From positions 3,100,001 through 3,164,000 of the forward strand of contig OZ242366.1 of the NCBI GenBank assembly GCA_965208945.1: a stretch of 64,000 nucleotides of DNA, read 5' to 3'. Under the pieces are notes generated by a model. That model was not told where the DNA came from, ran no database searches, and saw only the letters and a program-made list of their open reading frames with translations. Origin of the DNA: JAPPLB01 sp965208945 (GTDB lineage: Bacteria > Acidobacteriota > Terriglobia > Bryobacterales > UBA6623). Shown piece after piece: positions 17,927-32,039 of the stretch (position 1 is its first letter; each line of letters begins with the position of its first letter). The translations under genes were made by a program, and so were the position numbers.

Positions 17927-19384
17927 ATGTCCGTCCGCACCGTGGTCAAGTCCATCCAGAACATCATGCGCCAGGACACCGGCGTCGATGGCGATGCCCA
18001 GCGCATCAGCCAGCTTTGCTGGATGTTCTTCCTCAAGATCATCGACGATCAGGACCAGGAACTGGAGCTGATGCAGGACGGCTACGCGTCTCCGATCCCG
18101 GAGGAGTTCCAGTGGCGCACCTGGGCGGCGGACCCCGAGGGCGTCACCGGCGAAGAGCTGCTCGCCTTCATCAACGGCGGCCTGTTCCCGGCCCTGAAAT
18201 CTCTCCAGGCGACGGGCCGCTCCGGCGACCGCCGCCGCGTTGTGCGCGCCGTGTTCGAGGATGCCTACAACTACATGAAATCCGGCCAGTTGATGCGCCA
18301 GGTGGTCAACAGGATCAGCGAGGTCGACTTCAACAACCTGAGCGAACGCCAGCATTTCGGCGACATCTACGAACAGATCCTCAACGACCTGCAATCGGCC
18401 GGCAACGCGGGCGAGTACTACACGCCCCGCGCCGTGACCGCCTTCATGGTGGACCGGATCGACCCGAAACCGGGCGAGACGCTGTTCGATCCGGCCTGCG
18501 GCACCGGCGGCTTCCTGACCTGTTCGCTGCGGCACATGCGCCAAAGCCATGTCAAGCGGCCGGAGGACGAGCAGACCATGCAATCCGCGCTCCGCGCCGT
18601 CGAGAAGAAGCAGCTTCCCCACATGCTCTGCGTCACCAACATGCTGCTGCACGGCATCGAAGACCCGGGCTTCGTGCGTCACGACAACACCCTGGCGCGG
18701 CCCTATATCGGCTGGGAGCGCAAAGACCGCGTGGACATCGTGATCACCAATCCGCCCTTCGGCGGCAAGGAGGAAGACGGCATCGAGAGCAACTTCCCGC
18801 AGCACTTCCGCACCAGGGAGACGGCGGACCTCTTCCTCGCCCTGATCGTCCGCCTGCTGAAGCCGGGCGGACGCGCCGCCGTGGTGCTGCCCGACGGCTC
18901 CCTGTTCGGCGAAGGCGTCAAGACGCGGCTCAAGGAACACCTGATGGAGGAGTGCAACCTCCACACCATCGTTCGCCTGCCCAACTCCGTGTTCCGTCCC
19001 TATGCCTCCATCGGTACCAACCTGCTGTTCTTCGAGAAGGGCGAGACAACCCGCGACATCTGGTTCTACGAGCACCTCGTGCCCGAGGGCCAGAAGGCGT
19101 ATTCCATGACCCGGCCGATCCGGCTGGAACATCTGCAACCCTGCATCGACTGGTGGGGCGGGGCGGAACGCAAGGGCCGCGAGGAGACCGAACGCGCCTG
19201 GAAGGTCACGGCGGACGAGATCAGGGAGCGCGGCTTCAACCTCGACATCAAGAACCCCCACACGCAAGAAGACGACCACGGCGACCCGCGGGAGCTTCTG
19301 AAGGAACTCACCGCCGCCGAGGCCAAGGCGGCGGACTTGCGCGACAGCTTGAAGACGATTCTGGCGGAGGCGCTGACCCGATGA
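17927..19384 (+). CDS. hsdM: Type I restriction-modification methyltransferase, HsdM subunit
   Basis: 485 residues. The N-terminal HsdM helical domain runs about residues 1-130. The N6-adenine methyltransferase domain has the AdoMet motif DPACGTGGFL (about 187-196) and catalytic NPPF (about 274-277), and GEYYTPRAV precedes motif I as is usual. The stop overlaps the hsdS start by 4 bp (ATGA), consistent with translational coupling. It methylates adenine in the bipartite site chosen by HsdS. All key residues are present. Confidence 0.96.
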   Translation: MSVRTVVKSIQNIMRQDTGVDGDAQRISQLCWMFFLKIIDDQDQELELMQDGYASPIPEEFQWRTWAADPEGVTGEELLAFINGGLFPALKSLQATGRSGDRRRVVRAVFEDAYNYMKSGQLMRQVVNRISEVDFNNLSERQHFGDIYEQILNDLQSAGNAGEYYTPRAVTAFMVDRIDPKPGETLFDPACGTGGFLTCSLRHMRQSHVKRPEDEQTMQSALRAVEKKQLPHMLCVTNMLLHGIEDPGFVRHDNTLARPYIGWERKDRVDIVITNPPFGGKEEDGIESNFPQHFRTRETADLFLALIVRLLKPGGRAAVVLPDGSLFGEGVKTRLKEHLMEECNLHTIVRLPNSVFRPYASIGTNLLFFEKGETTRDIWFYEHLVPEGQKAYSMTRPIRLEHLQPCIDWWGGAERKGREETERAWKVTADEIRERGFNLDIKNPHTQEDDHGDPRELLKELTAAEAKAADLRDSLKTILAEALTR

Positions 19385-21117
19385 ACGCCGGCCGGCTGCT
19401 GGCCCATTACGAAAAGATCGCCGACGCGCCCGACGCGATCCCCCGCTTGCGCCGCTTCATCCTCGATCTGGCCGTGCGCGGCAAGCTGGTGGAGCAAGAC
19501 CCGAATGACGAACCGGCGTCGGAGTTGTTGAAGCGGATCAACGCGAAGAAAGCGTGGTTGGTAAAGATCAAAAGGATCAAGAATTCAAAAGTTGACCCTG
19601 TCAATGAAGAGGTAAAGCCTTTTAACGTTCCTACCCTTTGGCAATGGACGCGTTTGGGCGCAATTGGCGATTGGGGTGCGGGTTCAACACCTCCTCGTGG
19701 AAATCCTGATCTATATGGTGGTGGATTGACTTGGCTGAAGTCTGGTGAGCTCAACGACAATACACAGCTCCGAAGTTCTGCGGAGACGGTCACAGAGTTG
19801 GCTGTTCAGAAGGGATCATTCAGGATCAATCGTCCTGGCGATGTTCTGATCGCAATGTATGGGGCGACGATAGGAAAGTTGGCGATCTTAGCTGAGGAAG
19901 CGGTCACCAATCAGGCTGTTTGTGCCTGCACTCCCTTTGAAGGGGTGTTCAACAAGTACCTTTTTCTCTTCTTGCTTTCCGAACGTGAGAATTTTTGTGC
20001 TGCTAGCGAAGGAGGGGCACAGCCGAACATCTCGAAAGTTAAAATCATCGGGAAGCCAGTCCCCCTCCCACCCCTAGCCGAGCAACACCGCATCGTCGCC
20101 AAAGTCGATGAACTCATGGCCCTGTGCGACCGGCTGGAGACGGAGCGCACAGCGCGTGAAACGACGCGCGACCGGCTGACGGCGGCAACCCTCGCCCGTC
20201 TCAACGAGCTCGATCCCGACCCGGCCGTATTCCGGAACCACGCCGCCTTCGCCCTCGACAACCTCATCCCGCTCACCACCCGCCCCAACCAGATCAAGGC
20301 CCTCCGCCAGACCATCCTCAACCTCGCCGTGCGCGGCAAGCTGGTCAAGCAGAACCCAAGCGACGAACCGGCGTCGGAGTTGTTGAAACGGATCGCGGCA
20401 GACCGCTTAAAGCTGGAAAAGAGCGGGGCGCTCAAGAAGTCAAAGCCCTTGCCGGAAGTCGACACTTCGGACGCTCCTTTTGACCTTCCAGAGGGTTGGT
20501 CTTGGGCGCATTTTCCAGAGGTTGGGCTATTTGGGCGTGGCAAGTCGAAACATCGACCTCGCAACGATCCAATTCTCTATACCGACGGCAAGTACCCATT
20601 CGTTCAGACTGGTGATGTCGCGCGATCAGGAGGTTTAATCGAGACATATAGCAACCTGTACAACGATCTCGGTTTATCTCAGAGTTCAATGTGGCCAGCT
20701 GGTACGCTTTGCATAACGATTGCAGCCAACATTGCTGATAGCGGGATCCTGTCATTTGACGCTTGTTTCCCTGACAGCGTCGTCGGTTTGATCGCACACG
20801 ATAGCTTCGAAGGTGCCCGATACTTCGAATTTTTTGTTCGGACCGCGAAAGCTAACCTCCAAGAATTTGCACCGTCGACGGCGCAGAAGAACATTAACCT
20901 CGGAATTCTGGTGCAGCTCCTGATTCCCCTGCCGCCCCTCTCCGAGCAACACCGCATCGTCGCCAAAGTCGATGAACTCATGGCCCTGTGCAACCAACTA
21001 GAGACGAGCCTAGCCGCTGGCGATGACACCCGCCGCCGGATGCTTGACGCACTGTTCTATGAAGCGCTGGAAGAAACGCTAGAGCCAGTCAAAAGGCATC
21101 CTCAATGCGTGATGTGA
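19381..21117 (+). CDS. hsdS: Type I restriction-modification specificity subunit, HsdS
   Basis: 578 residues from ATG 19381. Two target-recognition domains lie between pseudo-symmetric repeats. Each half opens with ILDLAVRGKLVEQDP or ILNLAVRGKLVKQNP and DEPASELLKRI, and closes with LPPLAEQHRIVAKVDELMALC or its SEQ variant, the conserved coiled-coil dimer segments. The two TRDs (about 19,560-20,060 and 20,460-20,940) are visibly lower in GC than the repeats, as expected for exchanged specificity modules. It sets the DNA sequence recognised by the complex. Confidence 0.94.
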   Translation: MNAGRLLAHYEKIADAPDAIPRLRRFILDLAVRGKLVEQDPNDEPASELLKRINAKKAWLVKIKRIKNSKVDPVNEEVKPFNVPTLWQWTRLGAIGDWGAGSTPPRGNPDLYGGGLTWLKSGELNDNTQLRSSAETVTELAVQKGSFRINRPGDVLIAMYGATIGKLAILAEEAVTNQAVCACTPFEGVFNKYLFLFLLSERENFCAASEGGAQPNISKVKIIGKPVPLPPLAEQHRIVAKVDELMALCDRLETERTARETTRDRLTAATLARLNELDPDPAVFRNHAAFALDNLIPLTTRPNQIKALRQTILNLAVRGKLVKQNPSDEPASELLKRIAADRLKLEKSGALKKSKPLPEVDTSDAPFDLPEGWSWAHFPEVGLFGRGKSKHRPRNDPILYTDGKYPFVQTGDVARSGGLIETYSNLYNDLGLSQSSMWPAGTLCITIAANIADSGILSFDACFPDSVVGLIAHDSFEGARYFEFFVRTAKANLQEFAPSTAQKNINLGILVQLLIPLPPLSEQHRIVAKVDELMALCNQLETSLAAGDDTRRRMLDALFYEALEETLEPVKRHPQCVM

Positions 21118-21207
21118 GAACGAGAACTGCGGGTCGAGGGGAAGAAGACAGGACTGCCACGTGAAGAAGCAGTCCGCTGAGCTTTGCCTGTTGCCGTTAA
21201 GGTTTTT

Positions 21208-24200
21208 TCATGCCGCACCGGACGAAGCTATTGATTGGGCGCGAATATGAAACCAGGAATCTATTGGCAAAACAGTGCCCATCGACTCAAGGTGATCCAG
21301 AAATATCCGTAAACACTTGTTTGGGGGAGGAGGCAAATGGAGCGCAATTCTGGCTAATCTCTCCTCAAGCCATTTAAACCACTCATCATGCGCCTCATAC
21401 GCGGTGGCGGCTTGCAGCATGATTCGGAGAATAATGTAGATTTCTTTTTGTTCCGAAATTCCCGGTACAACTCTGACAACAGCATCCGCGATACCATCCG
21501 CCAACATGGTGTCACGATTCGCTGCTGCGATGACGCTGGCCCATTCCAAGAGAATCAGATTTTCATAAGGCTTAACACTGGAATCATTCTCTTCTATCGA
21601 ATTAATGGCTTGCAGTACACGCTCTAGCTCTGCTTTGCGCAAGGCGAAAAGGTGAGAAGTTAATACGAGTCGCTGCAAAGATAATGACAAAGTACTATCT
21701 TTCCATGTGTCTTCAATTTTCTCAATTGTTCCTTGTGGAACATGCTGTGTCGGCCGTCTATGACCTTCCAGAGGCCCCGGGAAATGTGCAAAGAAAGGTG
21801 TTTGGTCACTATCCTTGGACTGATCCAGTGCCTGATCGATGTCCGCCGACCGTGGCACTTGGCGTCCCTCATTCTCGTGACGTGATTTGAGGATTTGTAG
21901 TCGACCGAGTATTTCATCTCGTAAAGCTTCTGGTGATAAGCGCCCTGCTGAGAGCATGGGCTCCTCCCTGGCATCTACAAGACCAGCATATTCTCCCGAC
22001 ACAACCATGTTACTGTGCGCCCATTGCTCCAAAGCATCCAGATCGATTGGGGAAGATGAGTCCGCTAAGGCTCGGGCAACCAGGCCAGCCTGCATCCAGG
22101 CGCACATCCGCTTCCAATAACCGGGATAGAGTGGTCCGGTTTGGAGAAGATTGACCCGGTTGAGTACAAGATCAGTGACAATTGTAAGTAGCCTGTATAA
22201 GTCAGCACCATCCTGCTGTACAAGCTGCTCGTCCAAAAGCTTGGCTACCGCCTTGGCTGAGAATTCTTGAAAGCGAGGGTCCCGTTGTCGATACAGCGCA
22301 ATGTCGAGCGCCGCAAGCAACGAGAATGGATTAGTTTCTGCGCGGCACAAAGAAAGTGCATTCCAAATGGCATCATCATCAATAGTGTCAACCCATTGCC
22401 CAGGCGTCAGGTCGTCACGTAGTGCCCCGAGACAACAGATATCGAGCCCTGCCTCGAGACTACGGCTGAGAAGAGCCTTACGGTGGGGAATGAGAACTTC
22501 TTTAAAATATGATTCAGGTTCACGTGAATCAGGCGCCGGGCCACAAAATCGTTCAAAATAGGAAATGGATTGCGGAACGATGTCGACGACATTGATGCCA
22601 GAACCATGTTTGATCTTTTGGATCAGGCTGCCTTGAAGGGTCGCCACACCATTGGAAGTTTCATCGAATATTGTCGAAATTTCTTGAAGACTTAGTTCAC
22701 GTGAGTTGATATCCTTGATAAGGTGATTAAAGTCCGTCGCGGCCGGTCCAAGGTAATCAATGATATTGCCAAGTGTGCTGACTCGAAGTGTTCGATCCGG
22801 TGAGAGTAGAGTTAGGTGCGGCATTTGAACCTGCTGCAAAGCGCCATTGGCATCCGACCATTTAACCACAATACTCTTGCTTTTCCCATCGAAGTCAACT
22901 AATACCGTTTTACCGGTAATGTCTTGAACGGTTCTTTTTTTGTTTATAGCTAAGGTCTCTTTGGCGGCAGCAAACAGGTCGCTATCAACTAATTTGATGC
23001 CCGGTTCTATTGTGAAAACCCGTCTTGTCTCAAGGCCGAATTGACTTGCAAACTTCTCCTCGTTCGTAATAACTAATCTACGGACTGCTGCCGGCAACTG
23101 CTCAAAAAAGAGCGTCCCGTACATCTTTTGGTTGTCCTCAAGATTTGAGATCGCCTCACAGGCAACTGAAAGCGCTTTTTCGATCACTTCTGCATTCGCG
23201 GGTCGCAACGGCCCGAGCATGTTTCTCTCGATCCAGTGAGTGTAATGAACATGGCGATCCTGAGACTGGATGGCTGTTGGCAATAGAAGATACCCTAATC
23301 GTAAAGATATCGATTCTTTGATTAAGTCCTTTATATTGCTTTGTTCGGTATGCTTGTGGGGCCAAGTGGCCGTTACGATTAGATTGCGCCAAGCCCAGCT
23401 TGACAGCACAGCTGCTCGCTCAGTAGTCAGTGATGAGTCTTCCCACAGGTTCGCGACAGTTTCTCTGCAAGTCTTGTGAACGTCTGAGGACAATGCGAGC
23501 ATTTCGCTTGGATTAGCTAAATCAATTGAATCTATATGAGCCAGTGTTTGCCGGATAATCCTCAGCTCTGCACTCTCCATTAATTGATTGTTGTCGACTC
23601 TCGCCGCTTTCAACCAATGCGTCAATTCGTCGGAGTCAAGCCGCACGAATGAAAAACCGCTTTCCCGGATTTTGTGTCGCGCTGACCAGTAGTTGATAAC
23701 ATCGATGCGATTTCGGGAAATGAGATAGCGCAATACGTCCATTACACAAACAACAGGGAGTGGTCGTCCTGTGGGCTCGTTTAAAACTGGGTGACTGTTG
23801 ATATAGCGATCCTCGATACAAAGCGCATTGTAGTCAGCGCTGCTTGCCACTAAAGATGCGGTCACTTGAAACCGGATTGCGTCATTCTGGACTCGCTTTT
23901 TCTGATCGGTAGTGCGGGGCACGAAGGAAGCAGATCCCGAGTCCAGTGCATTACGCAAGACATGGCGAATTCGTTCAATATTTTCTACAAGATCATTGCC
24001 AACATCGCCCGCTCCGATGAATGCGTGCATTTCGTCTAGTACACTCTGATGGACTCGGACATCCAAGCCAGCCCCAACCAATGCCTGCAATATGCGTGCA
24101 TCTTGTAGGTAGCTCAGAGCAAGCCCATCTACGTAAATTGGTGCGTTGAGGACGGAAGATGGCGGATTTGCGTGCTGCAATTGATTCTGGCTGCGAAGAA

Positions 24201-27200
24201 ATAGGCTTGCACGCTGATAAGTCTCCTCATCGATCTTTCCCTCGTCGTGCAACAGCGTGCAGATATCCATTGTTGAAAGGATCAAGCCGTCATATTCGCT
24301 CGTGTCCGCAGTTTGCTCCATCAATGATCCAACTCGATGGATCGGTAGAGCACAGATGACTTTGCCGTTTTCATGTCTTGCCGTTTGCAATAGTTCTGCC
24401 AGTCCGAGCCCTACTTCTTCAGTAAGGGCATTTGGAGGCACAGCCAATTTATCAGCCACCCGAAGCTGTCCCTTGCTTTGGAGTTGCTGCACCTGCTTGG
24501 CGGCTCTGATACGAGAAGGCTGATGAAAACGAACCTCGCTCTTTTCTCGAAATAGAAATTCCATGACGTCAGGTGCCAGCTTGACATGGTGAAACGCATC
24601 AATGGCAGTTTCCAGTAGGTCGAGGTGACTGAGAACCAGGATCGAGGTCACGTCCAACCCGATCGTCCAGTCCTCCTGCAGTTCAGCCGGTTCCCGACCA
24701 CCAGCGATGATCGGCAGTATCATTCGACGGCGACCGTCCATTTCGGTAGTATTCTGTTTAGGGATATGGAGCAGGAGAGTCGCTAGCGATTTATTGAATC
24801 TGTCTGCCGCCAAGCCTATTGGTATCTCGCCACTGAGCCATTTTCGTTCCACTTCGCGCAGATAATCCCGGCGCTTCGGAATCCATCCAGTGACAAGCTC
24901 TTGAAAGTCGACAGGCCAGAGAGGTCCCTTGTCGGCAGAGGAAAGTTCAGTTGCGCGTGCGAGCCAGCTCGGATCGGCTTCGTCATCGCGTCCCAGTTGA
25001 AAATGCAACCCAACAGCAGCCGCCAATATTCGGGGATCGTCCGGGGCCTTTTGCGCCGCTAACTTGGAGAGCTGTATCGCTCGGTCCGAGGTCTGAGCAT
25101 TCTGACCGGCGAGTTGCGCCAAGCCCATTAATGTTTCAGGGTCAAGTGAGTCCCGCCGAGGCCACTCGCGGTCCAAGATTGCTGGCACTCGTTCCCAATG
25201 ACCGGAAGAAATAGCGATATTGATTTCGAGACGAAGGTCGTCGTGGGTTGCCCTTTGGCTCACGAGAATATCGTTGATTTCCCTTGCATCTTGAAGTCGA
25301 GCCGCCTGAAACAGCGCCCACGCTTTCGCCCCTTTCAGGTCATCGTTCCGTTCAAGGATGTCGGGGTTATTCTCCAGAAACTCGATGATTGTTTGGTAGT
25401 CGAAGCAAGAAGGATCACCAAAGCATTTGACAAGATCAAGCGCATTCTCGATGGTCCGTTCTCGGTCGAACAAGTCACGGACCAAAGGCCGGAGCGCCGC
25501 ACGATCATCCACGTTCTTCAAATAAGAAACCAGATTCCTTAAGTCGACTAGACTCCCTGTTTGTTGATACAGAAGTTCGAGCTTCTTCCGAGGATCGGTC
25601 CCCTCGTGGGCGTCGATCATTACGGTCAGGCGATTCGAGTGCGCTTCACCAAGGTCGGACGCATGCTCCGTTACCAGTGCTCGTGCCCTTTCAGTTTGGC
25701 CATCTCTCACTAGAGCGTCGACATGCATTGTCGTCACGAGGGCGAGCGGCATCACCTGAGTCAAGCGCGTTTTGTTTTGTTCCAAATAAGTCACGAGATC
25801 ACGCGGTTTGATAGATTGTCTAAAGAGAAGAAGACATTCCGCTAGAAGCTCACGATCGTTGAGTCCACCAAGACGTTTTCTTTGGCCCAAGTATTGCCTC
25901 AGAGGCTCGACATTGAACGAAATATTGAAGGCATAGGCAAAATGAATTAATTCGACTGCTCGACTACCCTCCTCCATGCCTCGACGTATCTCATTGCGAA
26001 CGGCGTTCGCGTTCGCGGTGTCCGGGTCCATCAGGCGGGTCCAGAGACGCCAGTCCGAAATGAATCGTGTCAGATCGTGATCGGCGATATCCTCTAGACT
26101 CTGTTCAGCGAATTCGAAGCAGATTGCCGCGCGAGAATGATGACTTTCTGCTTCCGGTACCAAGTTTGGGGTGACTCCCTGATAAGTGGGAACGTTCTCG
26201 AGCGCACGCTCCCGAAGATCGTTCGGCAACAGTATGGCAGCGTTGATGACCCCTTCAACAAACGCGAGTGCCGGCATATTCTGCCAATGGGACTCGAAAC
26301 TCAGGAGGTGCTTTGCTGCTTCCTCCCATTTCCCAATCTTGGCCATGCGAACAGCCCAATTTCGCCAGCCGGCAGCGGTGAAAAATCGAGGGTCACTGCG
26401 GCCATCTTGTTGTTCAACCCAGTCCAATGCGGCACGCTCACCCTGCAAACGCACTAGCAAGCTGAACAAGACCGACCTGGGATCGGGAGCATCATGATCG
26501 CGAAGAATACGAAGCGCCTTGTCTGAGTCACCATCAGCTTCTGCGATCAGAGCATCTACAACAGATAGTTCCTCGTCCAGATCACTTTGCCGCAGTTCCT
26601 TTCGGAGTTGTTTTGCCAGTTCGAGCGTTTCATTGTCAGAGGCGCATAGTCTTGCAGTCCAATAGCGGACCCTGTTTTTGGTCGAACTGTTGGCACCCGC
26701 AAGATCGCCGTGCTCCACACGGTTTTGTAACTGCTGGATGTCCCGTCGTGACCTGATCGAGTCAATAACTCGGAGTACAAAAACTTTGTTTAACTCTTGG
26801 ACCGCTTTCTCCGTATGAGCTTGTTGAAGAGTTGAATCGATAGCGGCAGACAAATGAGTTGCACGCAGATGCTCAGGGTCCTCACTCATTTGCCCAGAGA
26901 CTTCCCGGACTGTGCTTTCGAGGGTTTGCGCCACGCGCTCTCGAGATGGGTGTTGGGACTTCTTCTCAATATGACCATCTGGATAGAAGATATTTACATC
27001 TCCCTCTATGATGGTTGTTCCTGGCGAATCCTTGGTAACTGTCGTTTTTTGCGATTTCTCGACGACAGTTGCTCCTGGTGAGTTCGTGATAGAGACTGGC
27101 TCTTGGGATTTCTTCTTTGATCGCCAAAATCGTTCAAAGAAGGTAATTATGGCAATTATGGCTGCAATAATTGTTGCAACGGCAGCGATTCCAATCAGCC

Positions 27201-27207
27201 AGTCCAT
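21208..27207 (-). CDS. Giant membrane-anchored helical-repeat protein with PIN-like segments
   Basis: 1,999 residues, convergent with hsdS (90 bp between stops). An N-terminal transmembrane helix (about 3-25, WLIGIAAVATIIAAIIAIITF) is followed by a basic stretch. Two strand-like repeats (NSPGATVVE, DSPGTTIIEGDVNI; about 43-75) follow. A long TPR/alpha-solenoid-like region runs from about 120 to 830. Near residue 850 GLDVTSILVLSHLDLLETA and near 1029 VDGLALSYLQDARILQAL resemble PIN-domain starts. ADYNALCIEDRYIN (about 1126) resembles a PIN acidic motif. The rest is mostly helical with no recognised enzyme motif. GC is visibly lower than in neighbours, suggesting transfer. Position beside a type I R-M operon suggests a defence role; this is inference and I do not recognise the family. 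Confidence 0.8.
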   Translation of the reverse strand: MDWLIGIAAVATIIAAIIAIITFFERFWRSKKKSQEPVSITNSPGATVVEKSQKTTVTKDSPGTTIIEGDVNIFYPDGHIEKKSQHPSRERVAQTLESTVREVSGQMSEDPEHLRATHLSAAIDSTLQQAHTEKAVQELNKVFVLRVIDSIRSRRDIQQLQNRVEHGDLAGANSSTKNRVRYWTARLCASDNETLELAKQLRKELRQSDLDEELSVVDALIAEADGDSDKALRILRDHDAPDPRSVLFSLLVRLQGERAALDWVEQQDGRSDPRFFTAAGWRNWAVRMAKIGKWEEAAKHLLSFESHWQNMPALAFVEGVINAAILLPNDLRERALENVPTYQGVTPNLVPEAESHHSRAAICFEFAEQSLEDIADHDLTRFISDWRLWTRLMDPDTANANAVRNEIRRGMEEGSRAVELIHFAYAFNISFNVEPLRQYLGQRKRLGGLNDRELLAECLLLFRQSIKPRDLVTYLEQNKTRLTQVMPLALVTTMHVDALVRDGQTERARALVTEHASDLGEAHSNRLTVMIDAHEGTDPRKKLELLYQQTGSLVDLRNLVSYLKNVDDRAALRPLVRDLFDRERTIENALDLVKCFGDPSCFDYQTIIEFLENNPDILERNDDLKGAKAWALFQAARLQDAREINDILVSQRATHDDLRLEINIAISSGHWERVPAILDREWPRRDSLDPETLMGLAQLAGQNAQTSDRAIQLSKLAAQKAPDDPRILAAAVGLHFQLGRDDEADPSWLARATELSSADKGPLWPVDFQELVTGWIPKRRDYLREVERKWLSGEIPIGLAADRFNKSLATLLLHIPKQNTTEMDGRRRMILPIIAGGREPAELQEDWTIGLDVTSILVLSHLDLLETAIDAFHHVKLAPDVMEFLFREKSEVRFHQPSRIRAAKQVQQLQSKGQLRVADKLAVPPNALTEEVGLGLAELLQTARHENGKVICALPIHRVGSLMEQTADTSEYDGLILSTMDICTLLHDEGKIDEETYQRASLFLRSQNQLQHANPPSSVLNAPIYVDGLALSYLQDARILQALVGAGLDVRVHQSVLDEMHAFIGAGDVGNDLVENIERIRHVLRNALDSGSASFVPRTTDQKKRVQNDAIRFQVTASLVASSADYNALCIEDRYINSHPVLNEPTGRPLPVVCVMDVLRYLISRNRIDVINYWSARHKIRESGFSFVRLDSDELTHWLKAARVDNNQLMESAELRIIRQTLAHIDSIDLANPSEMLALSSDVHKTCRETVANLWEDSSLTTERAAVLSSWAWRNLIVTATWPHKHTEQSNIKDLIKESISLRLGYLLLPTAIQSQDRHVHYTHWIERNMLGPLRPANAEVIEKALSVACEAISNLEDNQKMYGTLFFEQLPAAVRRLVITNEEKFASQFGLETRRVFTIEPGIKLVDSDLFAAAKETLAINKKRTVQDITGKTVLVDFDGKSKSIVVKWSDANGALQQVQMPHLTLLSPDRTLRVSTLGNIIDYLGPAATDFNHLIKDINSRELSLQEISTIFDETSNGVATLQGSLIQKIKHGSGINVVDIVPQSISYFERFCGPAPDSREPESYFKEVLIPHRKALLSRSLEAGLDICCLGALRDDLTPGQWVDTIDDDAIWNALSLCRAETNPFSLLAALDIALYRQRDPRFQEFSAKAVAKLLDEQLVQQDGADLYRLLTIVTDLVLNRVNLLQTGPLYPGYWKRMCAWMQAGLVARALADSSSPIDLDALEQWAHSNMVVSGEYAGLVDAREEPMLSAGRLSPEALRDEILGRLQILKSRHENEGRQVPRSADIDQALDQSKDSDQTPFFAHFPGPLEGHRRPTQHVPQGTIEKIEDTWKDSTLSLSLQRLVLTSHLFALRKAELERVLQAINSIEENDSSVKPYENLILLEWASVIAAANRDTMLADGIADAVVRVVPGISEQKEIYIILRIMLQAATAYEAHDEWFKWLEERLARIALHLPPPPNKCLRIFLDHLESMGTVLPIDSWFHIRAQSIASSGAA

Positions 27208-27442
27208 TGTGTTTCAACCGGTCATGCGGCTAAAGTCATTCGAACTAGGGTCGTGTCGTTTATGCGGTCGTTTCGACTAATTCGGAGACGCATTGCTCAA
27301 AGGCCTTCCATGTCTGATATTTGGAAATAACCCTCGAACTGCCTCACGTGGCCTTGAGCTCGCTCTCGTTGACAGCTTGCCCGCGTGGGACAGGATGCAC
27401 TTTCATGGTGACACCGTACTCGATTCTAACAGTCAAATAGAG

Positions 27443-27610
27443 ATGAAAAAGGAACAGATGGTGGGCGTCAGGGTGTCCCCGGCGCCGGTCCGTGGATTGG
27501 AGCTGATCGAGGATGTCGAGCAGTCTGATCGCTCGACCACGGTGCACCGGCTACTCTCGCAAGCGATCCGGCAATGGAAATTGGAGCACTACGTCCGGCA
27601 GTACGGCGAT
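27443..27610 (+). pseudogene. Ribbon-helix-helix antitoxin-like gene, 3' end removed by MITE-B
   Basis: From ATG 27443 the frame reads MKKEQMVGVRVSPAP, then VEQSDRSTTVHRLLSQAIRQW and KLEHYVRQYGD before running into MITE-B sequence at about 27611. The RHH pattern (strand, DRSTTVHRLLSQAI helices) followed by an LEHYVRQYGD-type helix resembles UPF0175/VapB-like antitoxins, which continue with G(K/R)xSL. The missing C-terminus and the missing left end of the MITE suggest one deletion took both. Probably non-functional. Confidence 0.55.
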
Positions 27611-27741
27611 AGAAAGGCCGTGATTCGTGACTCGTGATTCGTGAAAAACCTTAAAGGCCATCTTGCTTGCGCCCAGCGGCGCGCGCCTCGTCCTGGCTGC
27701 CCTCTCACTCACTTCGCCTCGCCACGTGTGAGAAATGCAGG
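27611..27741 (+). repeat. MITE-B copy 4, left end lost
   Basis: It starts inside the consensus (CGATAGAAAGGCCGTG) and continues through ATTCGTG runs, AAAAACCTTAAAGGCC and CTCACTTCGCC to the right end GTGTGAGAAATGCAGG. The flank is GTTT, not YTAR, and the left inverted repeat is absent. A short inverted core-like piece follows to about 27800 (TTAAGGTTTTCACGAAACAC). Confidence 0.75.
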
Positions 27742-27801
27742 TTTGTCACAAGCCACTGGTTTTAAGGTTTTCACGAAACACGAGGCACGGCTTTACGGCC
27801 T

Positions 27802-31515
<3,714 letters not shown>

Positions 31516-31648
31516 GAGAGCGAAGCCTTTCGGGCCCAGGACGGCGCGGGCCTCCTGCCCCGGACAGGAACCTTCCCCCTTGCCCGGGATGGCGGGGGAA
31601 GGGAAGCAGGCGGATCAAGGCCGCCCCGTGTGAATATCCTATCCCTAG

Positions 31649-31825
31649 CCTGCATTTCTCACCACCCGACGGTCGAAGCACACGATACGACCGCCATGAC
31701 TTCGTTGCGCTTGCTTGCCGTGCTCAACGTACTGTTCAAGTACGCCTGCGCGCGCCAAGCGGCACACGCCTCATCCTGACGGCCCTCTCACGCACTTCGC
31801 CTCGCCGCGTGGTGAGAAATGCAGG
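31649..31825 (+). repeat. MITE-A copy 3 (intact, 177 bp)
   Basis: Perfect 17-bp ends and CTAG on both sides (31645-31648, 31826-31829). Unoccupied IS1111 target at 31730-31746. It sits in the space between smc and the csaA-like gene. Confidence 0.95.
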
Positions 31826-31829
31826 CTAG

Positions 31830-32039
31830 TCATGCATCTTGCATAGGCATCTTAGCGCAACATCTTGCACATCATGAATAGTTTAGCACGACATCTTGCT
31901 CATCGGTGGAAACAGTGCGTTTTGCCGTCAATCGACTATAATCGGGAGTCTCAACCATGACTTTATCTCTTGACTTCTCACGCCACGAAACGCCTCTGAG
32001 CGCTTCCTGGGAGCGCTTTATGGGAGTCGATTGGAAGAA
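31830..32039 (+). promoter_or_regulatory. Leader region of the csaA-like gene with TATAAT box
   Basis: A TATAAT (31937-31942) stands about 100 bp upstream of the csaA-like ATG; no consensus -35 is visible. Three CATCTTGC-type repeats (about 31833, 31863, 31892) precede it. A 28-codon frame (31957-32043) with GGGAG upstream overlaps the csaA-like start as ATGA, so a coupled leader peptide is possible but unproven. Confidence 0.3.

Noticed and set aside
16484..19279. Long minus-strand open frame opposite hsdR and hsdM
   Set aside because: Antisense shadow; hsdR and hsdM carry all their motifs on the plus strand.
27293..27442. Upstream extension of the RHH fragment to 27293
   Set aside because: The extra residues lack RHH character; the ATG at 27443 directly precedes the recognisable domain.
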